Shown: positions 44,861-53,643 of the stretch, one piece after another
How the letters are laid out: each line of letters starts with the position of its first letter
Numbering within the stretch: position 1 is the first letter of the stretch
The notes under the pieces: model-generated
The model's input: only the letters and a program-made list of their open reading frames with translations
Databases searched by the model: none
What the model was told of the DNA's origin: nothing
Origin: Actinopolyspora erythraea
GTDB lineage: Bacteria; Actinomycetota; Actinomycetes; Mycobacteriales; Pseudonocardiaceae
Assembly (NCBI RefSeq): GCF_002263515.1
Contig: NZ_CP022752.1
Coordinates: 2,542,001-2,606,000 of the forward strand
DNA: 64,000 nucleotides
Reading direction: 5' to 3'
Made by a program: the position numbers and the translations under genes

Positions 44861-46048
44861 TTGACGACTTCCGACAACGAGGGGCGGACCGGGGTCTGGC
44901 TCGTCGGCGCCCGGGGCTCGGTCGCCACCACCGCGATCACGGGGGCGGCGGCGTTGCGCGACCGGCTGATCCCGACCACCGGCTGTGTCACCGAGTCCCC
45001 GGAACTCCTCGACGAGGGGATGCCGGGCTTCGACAGCCTCGTGTTCGCGGGGCACGACATCACCGAGACGCCGTTGCCGAAACGTGCCGAACAACTCGAG
45101 GCGGCTGGGATACTGCCCCGAGGGGTGCGCGAGCTGGTCCACACCGACCTCGCTGCCACGGACCAGCGGATCAGGCGGGGTGTCGGTTCGGAGGAGGCCG
45201 GGCACGGCCAGCTGGAAACGGCCGAACGGCTGATCGAACAGCTGTGCTCCTTCCGGGAGCTGTACGGGCTCTCCCGCGTCGTGGTGATCAATGTGGCCGC
45301 CACCGAGGCTCACCCTCCGGGACGGAACGAGCACACCGGGCTCGAAGAGCTGGAGCACGGTCTCCGACGGTCCGATCCGGACGGCGGTGCGGTACTGCCC
45401 CCCAGCTCGCTCTACGCCTACGCGGCGCTGCGGGCCGGTTGCCCCTACGCCGACTTCACTCCCTCGGTCGGGGCCCGACTGCCGGCCTTGGACGAGTTGG
45501 CCGCACGACGCGGAGTCCCCTACGCGGGCAGCGACGGCAAAACCGGTGAGACCCTGGTCAAGTCCGCGCTGCTGCCGATGTTCTCCAGCCGTGCGCTGCG
45601 CGTTCACTCCTGGTCGGGCACCAACTTGCTCGGTGGCGGCGACGGGCGCAACCTCGCCGACCCGGACAACGTGACCAGCAAGACCACCTCGAAACAACGT
45701 GCCGCCCACGAGTCACTGGGATACCCGGTCGACGGCGAGGTGCACATCGACTACGTCTCCGCGCTGGGCGAGTGGAAAACGGCCTGGGACCACATCTCCT
45801 TCGAGGGCTTTCTCGACAACAGGATGACCATGCAGTTCACCTGGCAGGGCTGCGACTCCGCGCTGGCGGCTCCACTCGTGCTCGATCTGGCCCGACTGCT
45901 GGCGCGTGCGCACGAACGCGGCCACTCCGGACCCCTGTCCCAGCTCGGTTTCTTCTTCAAGGACCCGGTCGCCTCGGACGAGCACCGGCTGGTGGCGCAG
46001 TTCGAAACCCTCCGCACCTTCGTCCGGCGACTGCGGGAGGGACAGTGA
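44861..46048 (+). CDS. myo-inositol-1-phosphate synthase-like enzyme of ebo operon
   Basis: A 395-residue protein of the inositol-phosphate synthase superfamily. A TTG start is chosen because GAGGAGGG lies seven bases ahead. An N-terminal NAD-binding loop (WLVGARGSVATTAITG), SDGKTGETLVKSALLP, WSGTNLLGGGDGRNL and DNRMTMQFTWQGCDSALAAPLVLDLARLL are the family marks. True synthases convert glucose 6-phosphate to inositol 1-phosphate. Here the gene heads a metabolite-traffic operon, and a dedicated cyclitol phosphate product is likely. Many ebo clusters carry a dehydroquinate-synthase-like eboD, and none is seen here. Its stop overlaps the prenyltransferase start (TGATG). Confidence 0.85.
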   Translation: MTTSDNEGRTGVWLVGARGSVATTAITGAAALRDRLIPTTGCVTESPELLDEGMPGFDSLVFAGHDITETPLPKRAEQLEAAGILPRGVRELVHTDLAATDQRIRRGVGSEEAGHGQLETAERLIEQLCSFRELYGLSRVVVINVAATEAHPPGRNEHTGLEELEHGLRRSDPDGGAVLPPSSLYAYAALRAGCPYADFTPSVGARLPALDELAARRGVPYAGSDGKTGETLVKSALLPMFSSRALRVHSWSGTNLLGGGDGRNLADPDNVTSKTTSKQRAAHESLGYPVDGEVHIDYVSALGEWKTAWDHISFEGFLDNRMTMQFTWQGCDSALAAPLVLDLARLLARAHERGHSGPLSQLGFFFKDPVASDEHRLVAQFETLRTFVRRLREGQ

Positions 46049-46935
46049 TGCGGATCCGGGCACTGCTCGAACTCGTGCGCGCCCCCGCGGCGCTGTCCGT
46101 ACCCGGCGATGTGGCGGCCGGGGCGGTGCGACGGCCCTCCGGCCGAGGCACCACGGCGGGGTTGGTGCTGTCCTCGTGCTGCCTGTACTGGGCGGGCATG
46201 GCACTCAACGACTACACCGACCGACTGGTCGACGCGGTGGAACGGCCGGGAAGGCCCATCCCGTCCGGTCGTGTTCCCGCGTCCTCCGCACTGGCCCTCT
46301 CGATCTCGCTGACCGCACTGGCCACGGGGATCGCCGCGCTTTCCGGCGGCAAGCGAACGCTGGTGAGCAGCGTCCCACTGGCGGGAACGGTCTGGGGCTA
46401 CAACCTGGGCCTGAAGAACACCCCCGCCGGTCCCGCCACGATGGCGGCCGCGCGTGCCCTCGACGTGCTGCACGGCGCCGGCCCCTCTGGGCCCCGCGGC
46501 GCGGCACCGGCGGCCGCCGTGATCGGTGCGCACACCTTCGCCGTCAGCACGGTGGGACGTGACGAGGTCACCGGGGCTCCCCGACGGGTTCCCGCGACCG
46601 CGCTGGCGGTGACGGTCACGATCGTCTCGACACTTCTCGTACGCACCGGGCGGATGACCGGGTCCGGCGGTTCCGAACCGCCACCGCTGCCCGCGCGGGG
46701 TACGACGCTGGCGGCCCTGGCCGTCTACGCGGGCACGGTCGGCACCGCCCAGTGGCGGGCACTCCACGAGCCGAGCCCGGCACGGCTGCGCAAGGCCACC
46801 GGTGACGGGATCCTCGGGATGATCCCGCTGCAGGCGGCACTGATCGCGGCGGGAGGAGCCCCGCACCGCGCGGTCACCGTGCTGTCGGCTTATCCGGTCG
46901 CGCGACGACTCTTCGGACGGGTGTCCCCGACATGA
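46048..46935 (+). CDS. eboC: UbiA-family prenyltransferase (EboC/SCO3242-like)
   Basis: A 295-residue polytopic membrane protein of the UbiA superfamily. The first Asp-rich site is NDYTDRLVDAVERPGRP followed by IPSG, a clear NDxxD...RPIPSG match. The second is TVGRDEVTGAPRRVP, where a DxxxD-type motif is expected and is shortened to RDE. Hydrophobic segments alternate through the chain. UbiA enzymes attach prenyl chains to small acceptors inside the membrane. Its coupling to an inositol-phosphate synthase suggests a prenylated cyclitol, by analogy with phosphatidylinositol-like chemistry. It overlaps both neighbours by a few bases. Confidence 0.85.
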   Translation: MRIRALLELVRAPAALSVPGDVAAGAVRRPSGRGTTAGLVLSSCCLYWAGMALNDYTDRLVDAVERPGRPIPSGRVPASSALALSISLTALATGIAALSGGKRTLVSSVPLAGTVWGYNLGLKNTPAGPATMAAARALDVLHGAGPSGPRGAAPAAAVIGAHTFAVSTVGRDEVTGAPRRVPATALAVTVTIVSTLLVRTGRMTGSGGSEPPPLPARGTTLAALAVYAGTVGTAQWRALHEPSPARLRKATGDGILGMIPLQAALIAAGGAPHRAVTVLSAYPVARRLFGRVSPT

Positions 46936-47840
46936 GCGCAACGGACCACTCCCCCACCAACTCGGCGGCAGTACCGGAACACACCCGCACCGGACAGCGG
47001 CTGCGTTTCGGCTACGGCACGAACGGATTCGACAACCACCGGCTGACGGACGCCCTGGAAGTAATGGCCGAGCAGGGTTACACCGGGGCCGCCGTAACGC
47101 TCGACCACCACCACCTCGACCCGTTCCACCCCGACGTGGCCGAACACACCACCCGACTACGGCGGGATCTGGACCGGCTGGGCCTGGACGTGGTCGTGGA
47201 GACCGGTGCCCGTTACCTGCTCGACCCGTGGCACAAACACCACCCGACGCTGCTCTCGGAGCCAGGACGAACACTGCGCCTCGACTTCCTGCGCCGCGCG
47301 GTGCGGATAGCCGCACGATTGGGCGCCGGCGTCGTCTCGTTCTGGAGTGGGGTGAAACCCGAACAGCTCGACGACGACACGGCGTGGTCCCGCCTGGTCG
47401 AGGGCTGTTCGGAGGTGCTCGACACCGCTGCCGAGCACGGCGTGAAGCTGGGCTTCGAGCCGGAACCCGGCATGTTCGTCCAGGACCTGGCCGGTTTCGA
47501 ACGGCTGGCGGCGAAACTGGGCCACTCCGAGCTGTTCGGCGTGACGCTGGACATCGGGCACTGCCGCTGCCTGGAGCCCACCGACGTGCCCGCGTGCGTG
47601 CGCCGCGCCGGCCCCAACCTGGTCAACGTCCAGATCGACGACATGCGGCGCGGCGTGCACGAGCACCTGGAGTTCGGCGAGGGCGACATCGACTTCCCAC
47701 CGGTCATGGCCGCACTGCGCGAGGTGGAGTACCGCGGCCTCGTCTCGGTGGAGCTGCCCCGGCACGGCCACGCGGCGCCGCTCGTGGCACGGCGTTCACT
47801 CCGCTTTCTGCGGCAAGCCGCCTCGGAGGTGACAGCATGA
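46932..47840 (+). CDS. TIM-barrel isomerase/AP-endonuclease-2-like protein
   Basis: A 302-residue xylose-isomerase-like TIM barrel. The metal-ligand pattern is visible: LGFEPEPGMFVQDL (Glu), VTLDIGHCRC (Asp and His), VNVQIDDM, HEHLEFGEGDIDFPPV and LVSVELPRHGHA (Glu). The first ~25 residues are hydrophilic and likely disordered. It overlaps eboC and eboA starts by ATGA-type junctions. The substrate is unknown. It is one of three TIM barrels in the operon, which suggests successive transformations of one cyclitol or sugar. Confidence 0.8.
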   Translation: MSATDHSPTNSAAVPEHTRTGQRLRFGYGTNGFDNHRLTDALEVMAEQGYTGAAVTLDHHHLDPFHPDVAEHTTRLRRDLDRLGLDVVVETGARYLLDPWHKHHPTLLSEPGRTLRLDFLRRAVRIAARLGAGVVSFWSGVKPEQLDDDTAWSRLVEGCSEVLDTAAEHGVKLGFEPEPGMFVQDLAGFERLAAKLGHSELFGVTLDIGHCRCLEPTDVPACVRRAGPNLVNVQIDDMRRGVHEHLEFGEGDIDFPPVMAALREVEYRGLVSVELPRHGHAAPLVARRSLRFLRQAASEVTA

Positions 47841-48514
47841 CCCCCTACACCGATCCTTCCGAGCTGCGTGCCGCCCTGCGGGAGCGGGCCGACACGTCGG
47901 GGATGCGTTGGCTGGAGGAGGCGCTGACGCGCGTAGCGGAACGGCGGAGTGCCATCGGCACGCTGTTCCCGGCGGCGGGAAGGGAGTGCGCACGCGGCCC
48001 ACTCGTCGAGGACTCGGAGGAGCCCCGGGCGGTGCCGCGGACCTGGACCTGTGAGGACGCGGTACGGGCACTGCTGCTGACCGCGCTCCCGCTGGAGGGA
48101 GCCGAGCTGGGATCCGAGGTCACGGCGTTGTACCGGTACGGCGACGCCGCGGAGAAGCGCGGGGTACTGCGGGGACTCGGGCTGCTGCGTGCCGACGAAG
48201 GGCTGGTGGAGGCCGGACTGCCGCTGGTGCGGGACGGATTGCGCAGCAACGACACCAACCTCGTCGCGGCAGCGCTGAGCGAGTTCGGCGCGAGCCGCCT
48301 CGACGCGCCGGCCTACCGGCAGGGCGTGCTCAAATGCGTGTTCCTGGGAATACCGCTTCGGGACATCGCCGGGTTGCCGGAACGAGCCGACGCCGAACTG
48401 GCGCGCATGCTCAACGACTACGCCCGGGAACGCAGCGCGGCCGGACGCGAGATCCCCGCCGACGTCTGGCGGATCGTGGATCCGCCGGAGCTCCATCCCC
48501 ACAGGGAGGCATGA
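47837..48514 (+). CDS. eboA: EboA domain protein
   Basis: A 225-residue alpha-helical protein. Its C-terminal half matches the conserved EboA pattern: an acidic/asparagine stretch NDTNLVAAALSEFG, VLKCVFLGIPLRDIAGLPERAD and LARMLNDYARERSAAGREIP. No catalytic motif is apparent and there is no membrane segment. EboA is the name-giving but biochemically uncharacterised member of the ebo (metabolite traffic) clusters. It lies directly upstream of the TatD-like gene with an ATGATG junction, the order found in other ebo operons. Confidence 0.85.
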   Translation: MTPYTDPSELRAALRERADTSGMRWLEEALTRVAERRSAIGTLFPAAGRECARGPLVEDSEEPRAVPRTWTCEDAVRALLLTALPLEGAELGSEVTALYRYGDAAEKRGVLRGLGLLRADEGLVEAGLPLVRDGLRSNDTNLVAAALSEFGASRLDAPAYRQGVLKCVFLGIPLRDIAGLPERADAELARMLNDYARERSAAGREIPADVWRIVDPPELHPHREA

Positions 48515-49374
48515 TGCGCATCTTCGATCCGCACATCCACATGAGTTCACGAACCACGAACGACTACGAAGCGATGTACCGGGCGGGAGTGAGAGCCCTG
48601 GTCGAACCCTCGTTCTGGGTGGGCCAGCCCCGCACCTCGGTGGGAACCTTCGTGGACTACTTCGACAGCCTCGTCGGCTGGGAACCGTTCCGCGCGGCCC
48701 AGTACGGCATCGCGCACCACTGCACCATCGGGCTCAACCCGAAGGAAGCCAACGATCCCAGGTGTCGCGGTGTGCTGGAGGTGCTGCCGCGTTATCTGGC
48801 CAAGGACGGGGTGGTGGCCGTGGGCGAGCTCGGCTACGACGCCATGACCGCCGAGGAGGACGAGGTGTTCGCCGCCCAGCTGGAACTGGCCGCCGAGCAC
48901 GAGTTGCCGGTACTCGTGCACACCCCGCACCGGGACAAAGAGGCGGGCACTCGGCGCAGCCTCGACGTGATCCGGGAGTCCGGCGTCCCGGTCGAACGGG
49001 TGGTCGTCGACCACCTCAACGAGACGACCGTCGAAGCGGTGGCCGAGTCGGGATGCTGGATGGGGTTCTCGATCTACCCGGACACCAAGATGGACGAGGA
49101 CCGGATGGTCCGGCTGATGCGGCATTACGGTGTCGAACGCGTCCTGGTCAACTCGGCGGCCGACTGGGGCAAGAGCGATCCGCTGAAAACGAGCAAGACA
49201 GCCCACGCGATGCTGGCCGCCGGATTCGAACCGGCAGCCGTGGACAGGGTTTTCTGGGCCAACCCGGTGGAGTTCTACGCGCAGAGCGGTCGGCTGCGTC
49301 CGGAGACTCCCGTCACGGCTGGGAACGACGGGGCGACTTTCGCGGGCAACTCCATCGAACGTGGGAGTCGCTAG
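48514..49374 (+). CDS. eboB: EboB, TatD-family metal-dependent hydrolase
   Basis: A 286-residue amidohydrolase-fold protein of the TatD family. Ligands are visible in FDPHIHMSSRTT (HxH), GELGYDAM (Glu), PVLVHTPHRDK (His), VVDHLNE (His) and NSAADWGKSDPLKT (Asp). The second of two tandem ATGs is preferred because GGGAGG sits a suitable distance ahead of it. In ebo clusters this subfamily is called EboB; the substrate is unknown. It is translated from within the same coupled operon. Confidence 0.88.
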   Translation: MRIFDPHIHMSSRTTNDYEAMYRAGVRALVEPSFWVGQPRTSVGTFVDYFDSLVGWEPFRAAQYGIAHHCTIGLNPKEANDPRCRGVLEVLPRYLAKDGVVAVGELGYDAMTAEEDEVFAAQLELAAEHELPVLVHTPHRDKEAGTRRSLDVIRESGVPVERVVVDHLNETTVEAVAESGCWMGFSIYPDTKMDEDRMVRLMRHYGVERVLVNSAADWGKSDPLKTSKTAHAMLAAGFEPAAVDRVFWANPVEFYAQSGRLRPETPVTAGNDGATFAGNSIERGSR

Positions 49375-49376
49375 TC

Positions 49377-50540
49377 ATGAGATTTCGTCACCGTGATGGA
49401 ACGACCGTGCACCTGGCCTACTGCACCAACGTGCACCCAGCCGAGGACATCGACGGTATCGTCGCGCAGTTCGACCGCTACGCCGTGCCGATCCGTCGAC
49501 GGCTGGGGGTGGACCGGCTCGGACTCGGGCTGTGGCTGGCACGGGACGTGGCCACCGCGCTGGTCCAGGACGAGACCGCGCTGGCGCGGTTGCGGACCGA
49601 GCTGACGGCGCGGGGGCTGGAAGTGGTGACCTTGAACGGTTTCCCCTATCGGGGGTTTCAACGAGCGGTGGTCAAGCACGCGGTGTACCGGCCCGACTGG
49701 TCGGAACGGGCCAGGCTGGAGTACACGATCGACCTGGCGAAGCTGTTGCTGGCTCTGTTGCCCGAGGATGTGAGCACCGGCAGCGTTTCCACGCTACCGC
49801 TGGGCTGGGGCGCGTGGTGGTCCGAGGAGCACCACGCGAGAGCGCTCGCCCAGCTGACCGAACTGACCGACACGCTCTCCCTCCTCACCGCACGGGAGGG
49901 ACGTTCGGTGCTGGTCGGCTTGGAACCGGAACCCGGTTGCGTGCTGGAGACGACCGCCCAGGCCGTCTCGGCATTGTCCGGAACGGACACCGAGCACCTC
50001 GGGGTCTGCCTGGACGCCTGCCACCTGGCGGTGGCGTTCGAGGAACCGGGGCGAGCGGTGGCGCGGTTACGCGAAGCCGGACTGCCGGTGGTGAAGGCAC
50101 AGGCTTCCTGCGCCCTGCGGGTCGACGAACCCCGCGACCAGCGAACGCTGGAGGAACTGGAAGCGTTCGTGGAGCCGCGGTTCCTGCACCAGACCCAGCA
50201 GAGCGGTGATGGCGTCCGGCGCGCGGTCGACGACCTGGAACACGCCCTGTCAGGGGAGCTCTCGGGGGACCAAGAGTGGCGGGTCCACTTCCACACCCCG
50301 CTGCACACCGCGCCGAGTTCCCCGTTGCGCGGCACCCACGAGGAGCTCGCCGCGACGCTGCGGGCCCTGCTGGGTGAGGCCACGGCGCACACCCGGCACG
50401 TGGAGGTGGAGACCTACACCTGGAACGTGCTTCCGCGCTCGGACGGCCGCCCCGAGGACGTCGGAGCGGGGATAGCCGCGGAACTCGAGTGGACCCGGCG
50501 ACAGCTGCTCGAACTCGGACTCACGGAGGAAGGTCGATGA
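49377..50540 (+). CDS. eboE: EboE, TIM-barrel metabolite traffic protein
   Basis: A 387-residue TIM barrel. The N-terminal LAYCTNVHPAEDIDGIV and the C-terminal VEVETYTWNVLP are hallmark strings of EboE. Internal metal-site candidates are GLEPEPGC, GVCLDACHLAVAFE and FHTPLH. Residue spacing resembles xylose isomerases, though the fold may bind rather than isomerise. It starts two bases after eboB and ends overlapping eboF (ATGA). Confidence 0.87.
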   Translation: MRFRHRDGTTVHLAYCTNVHPAEDIDGIVAQFDRYAVPIRRRLGVDRLGLGLWLARDVATALVQDETALARLRTELTARGLEVVTLNGFPYRGFQRAVVKHAVYRPDWSERARLEYTIDLAKLLLALLPEDVSTGSVSTLPLGWGAWWSEEHHARALAQLTELTDTLSLLTAREGRSVLVGLEPEPGCVLETTAQAVSALSGTDTEHLGVCLDACHLAVAFEEPGRAVARLREAGLPVVKAQASCALRVDEPRDQRTLEELEAFVEPRFLHQTQQSGDGVRRAVDDLEHALSGELSGDQEWRVHFHTPLHTAPSSPLRGTHEELAATLRALLGEATAHTRHVEVETYTWNVLPRSDGRPEDVGAGIAAELEWTRRQLLELGLTEEGR

Positions 50541-51949
50541 ATCACGCTCCCGGAGAACGCGCCCGCGTACTGCTGCTGGACGTGGTGGGACTGACCCCCC
50601 GCCTGCTGGAGCACATGCCCAACCTCGCCCGAACGGCGGAGCGCGGTTTCCGAGCCGAGTTGAGAACCGTGTTCCCCGCCGTCACGTGCCCCGTGCAGTC
50701 GAGCCTGCTCACCGGAAGGCACCCGGACGGGCACGGCGTGGTCGGCAACGGCTGGTTCTTCCGCGACATCGGCGAGGTCTTCTTCTGGCGCCAGTACAAC
50801 GGCCTGGTGGAAGGCGAAAAGGTCTGGCAGGCGGCGCGGGAGCTGGATCCGGGATACCGGGTCAGCAACATCTGCTGGTGGTACGCGATGGGGATGGACG
50901 TCGACGAGACCGTCACCCCGAGACCCGTGTACCACGCGGACGGCCGCAAGTCCCCGGACTGCTACACGTTCCCGACCGCGCTGCGTGACGAGCTCACCGG
51001 GGAGTTCGGCACCTTTCCGCTGTTCAACTACTGGGGACCGACCGCCTCGATCGAATCCAGCCGCTGGATCGCAGGGGCCACCGGCCACATGCTGGCGACG
51101 CGCGGCTCCGACCTGACGATGGCCTACGTCCCGCACCTGGACTACGAGCTGCAGCGGTACGGTCCGGACAGCGAACGAGCCGCGACCGCCGCGCGGGAAG
51201 TGGACGGTGTGCTGGCCCCGCTGCTGAACCGAGCCGAGGCGGAGGGGACCACGGTGGTGGCACTGTCCGAGTACGGCATCACCGCGGCCAACAGGCCCGT
51301 CGACATCAATCGTGCGTTGCGGCGGGAGCGACTGCTGCACGTACACACCCAGGCGGGCATGGAGTACCTCGACCCGTGGAGTTCCCGCGCCTTCGCGGTT
51401 GCCGACCACCAGGCGGCGCACGTCTACGTCCGGGACCGGAGCGACCTCGCCAGGGTTCGCGACGTGGTCGCTTCGCTGCCCGGTGTGGACGAGGTCCTCG
51501 ACGCTCCGGGCAAGGAACACCACGGTCTCGACCACGAACGAGCGGGTGATCTCGTGGCGATGGCCGAACCGGACGCGTGGTTCACCTACTACTACTGGCT
51601 CGACGACGAGCGCGCTCCCGACTTCGCCACCCACGTGGAGATCCACCGCAAACCGGGCTACGACCCGGCCGAGCTGTTCATGGATCCGGCGGACAGGTGG
51701 GTCAGGCTACGAGCGGCGGCAGCGGTGGCCCGCAAGAAGCTGGGAATGCGTTACCGGATGAACGTGGTGCCGCTGGACCCGAGTCCGGTCCGCGGCAGTC
51801 ACGGCAGGCTTCCCGACGACCCTTCCGAAGGTCCGGTGCTGCTGTGCTCGGACCCCAGGTTCGGCAGGGAGAGCTACCACGTCACCGAGGTGAAGGAGTT
51901 GTTGCTCCGAATCGCGGGGCTTCGACAACCGCGGCGAGCGACACGATGA
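50537..51949 (+). CDS. eboF: EboF, type I phosphodiesterase/nucleotide-pyrophosphatase-like protein
   Basis: A 470-residue alkaline-phosphatase-superfamily protein. The N-terminal LLLDVVGLTP carries the first metal Asp; TVFPAVTCPVQSSLLTG carries the nucleophile region (Thr/Cys position) typical of these phosphodiesterases; GHGVVGNGWFFRDI follows; the distal metal sites include YVPHLDYELQRYGPDS and VVALSEYGI, and a final HGL in KEHHGLD. It would remove a phosphate or nucleotidyl group from the pathway intermediate. No signal peptide is seen, so it acts in the cytoplasm. Confidence 0.85.
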   Translation: MNHAPGERARVLLLDVVGLTPRLLEHMPNLARTAERGFRAELRTVFPAVTCPVQSSLLTGRHPDGHGVVGNGWFFRDIGEVFFWRQYNGLVEGEKVWQAARELDPGYRVSNICWWYAMGMDVDETVTPRPVYHADGRKSPDCYTFPTALRDELTGEFGTFPLFNYWGPTASIESSRWIAGATGHMLATRGSDLTMAYVPHLDYELQRYGPDSERAATAAREVDGVLAPLLNRAEAEGTTVVALSEYGITAANRPVDINRALRRERLLHVHTQAGMEYLDPWSSRAFAVADHQAAHVYVRDRSDLARVRDVVASLPGVDEVLDAPGKEHHGLDHERAGDLVAMAEPDAWFTYYYWLDDERAPDFATHVEIHRKPGYDPAELFMDPADRWVRLRAAAAVARKKLGMRYRMNVVPLDPSPVRGSHGRLPDDPSEGPVLLCSDPRFGRESYHVTEVKELLLRIAGLRQPRRATR

Positions 51950-51976
51950 ACCGCACTCTCGCGGGAAAGGAAAACC

Positions 51977-52984
51977 ATGTCCCGACCGATCACACTGTTC
52001 ACCGGCCAGTGGGCCGACCTCCCCTTCGAGGAGGTCGCACGGATGGCTTCGGAATGGGGATACGACGGGTTGGAGATCGCTTGCTGGGGCGATCACTTCG
52101 AGGTGGACAGGGCCCTGACGGAGGAGAACTACATCCGGCGCAAACGGGAGGTGCTGGAGAAACACAACCTCGGCTGCTGGGTGCTGTCCAACCACCTGCT
52201 CGGCCAGGCCACCTGCGACTATCCGATCGACGAGCGCCACCGAAACATTCTTCCCCCCGAGGTGTGGGGCGACGGTGATCCGGAGGGTGTGCGGAGGCGC
52301 GCCGCGGACCGGATGCGAGACACCGCCAGAGCAGCCGCCGAGTTCGGTGTGGACAAAGTGGTCGGGTTCACCGGCTCCCCGATCTGGTACACGGTGGCGA
52401 TGTTCCCTCCCACTCCGGACGAAATGGTGCAGCGGGGCTACCAGGAGTTCGCCGATCGCTGGAATCCCATTCTCGACGTGTTCGACGACTGCGGCGTGCG
52501 GTTCGCGCTGGAGGTCCATCCCACCGAGATCGCCTACGACTACTGGACCACGGTACGCGCGCTGGAGGCTGTGGGGCATCGCAGAGCCCTGGGACTGAAC
52601 TTCGACCCCTCCCACTACGTGTGGCAGGGCTTCGACCCGGTCACTTTTCTGTGGGACTTTCGGGACCGCATCCTGCACGTCGACTGCAAGGAGGCCCGCG
52701 TCAGGTCCAACGACGGCCGCAGCGGCCTGCTGGGCTCACACCTGCCATGGGGTGATCCTCGCCGCGGTTGGGACTTCGTCTCCACCGGCCACGGGCACGT
52801 CCCCTGGGAGGACTGCTTCCGCACCCTCAACGCGATCGGCTACGACGGCCCCATCTCGGTGGAGTGGGAGGACGCGGGTATGGACCGGCTGCGGGGAGCC
52901 CCCGAAGCGCTGGAGTTCGTGCGGAACCTGAACTTCACGCCACCGTCGACGGCGTTCGACGCCGCCTTCGGCTCCGAGGGCTGA
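51977..52984 (+). CDS. sugar phosphate isomerase/epimerase family protein
   Basis: A 335-residue TIM-barrel protein of the xylose-isomerase-like family, the last gene of the ebo operon. It starts 27 bp after eboF with GGAAAGGAAAACC ahead. The metal pattern is [14 protein letters not shown] (Glu), [11 protein letters not shown] (Asp, His), HVDCKEARV (Asp) and SVEWEDAG (Glu), matching family enzymes such as inositol or 2-keto-inositol isomerases. That would link it to the inositol-phosphate-synthase-like first gene of the operon. The substrate is inferred. Confidence 0.85.
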   Translation: MSRPITLFTGQWADLPFEEVARMASEWGYDGLEIACWGDHFEVDRALTEENYIRRKREVLEKHNLGCWVLSNHLLGQATCDYPIDERHRNILPPEVWGDGDPEGVRRRAADRMRDTARAAAEFGVDKVVGFTGSPIWYTVAMFPPTPDEMVQRGYQEFADRWNPILDVFDDCGVRFALEVHPTEIAYDYWTTVRALEAVGHRRALGLNFDPSHYVWQGFDPVTFLWDFRDRILHVDCKEARVRSNDGRSGLLGSHLPWGDPRRGWDFVSTGHGHVPWEDCFRTLNAIGYDGPISVEWEDAGMDRLRGAPEALEFVRNLNFTPPSTAFDAAFGSEG

Positions 52985-53643
52985 CACTCCCGCCGCGGGA
53001 ACGGGCCCGCACACGTGACTCCTCACCGACCCGTGCCCACGGCTCTCACCGCCGCACCGTCTCCGAAATCGAGGACTTCGGCGACGGAACCGCTCATCGA
53101 AGAGGACCCGGTGCTGCCGTTCGCCCACCACGCGAACGGCAGCACCGGGAATGGTCGAAAACAGCCTGCGACCGTGGAGCGGTCTCGGTCGGGGCCCCCG
53201 AAAGGGATTTCGGCGATCTCCCGAGCACCAACGGGCGCGACTCGCCGGAAAAATTCCCCTCCTCGTCCCCAGGAAGAGCTCGCCCCGACCACGGCACCGG
53301 AATGACGAGCGAGGAATTCAACACCACCGAACCCGATTCCCCGCGAGTTCCGATCTCCACGAGAAATCCCCGTCAGTTCCGCGCGGCGCGCCGACACACC
53401 GGAGAGAACACGGCCGACCGCACCGGACGGCGGCACGGCGAACCGCGTGAACGGTCGCCATGCCGACTTCCCCAGCAACCGGGTTCATTCCGGTAGAGCA
53501 AAACCAGGACCCGCTCGGTTCCTCCGAAGGACGAGACCTCGCACGAGAGGATCGAGTTCAGGTGGACGGCGAACGAATCACGAGCCCGCGACGGGGGGTG
53601 TAGAACCGCGGACGAGCCCGCCCCCAGCCCCCCCTGGAGCAAC
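52985..53643. other. 659-bp gap without a recognisable gene
   Basis: No frame here has coding character or homology I recognise. The gap contains one long perfect hairpin (53107-53149) and otherwise mixed sequence of somewhat lower GC. Confidence 0.6.
53107..53149. terminator. 17-bp perfect hairpin after ebo operon
   Basis: CCCGGTGCTGCCGTTCG and its exact complement form a 17-bp stem with a nine-base loop (CCCACCACG), 123 bp past the last ebo stop. It is a strong terminator, though no T-run follows. Confidence 0.75.

Noticed and set aside
53015..53496. Several small ORFs in the gap after the ebo operon
   Set aside because: None has coding bias, a ribosome-binding site or a recognisable domain, and the region contains a terminator hairpin.
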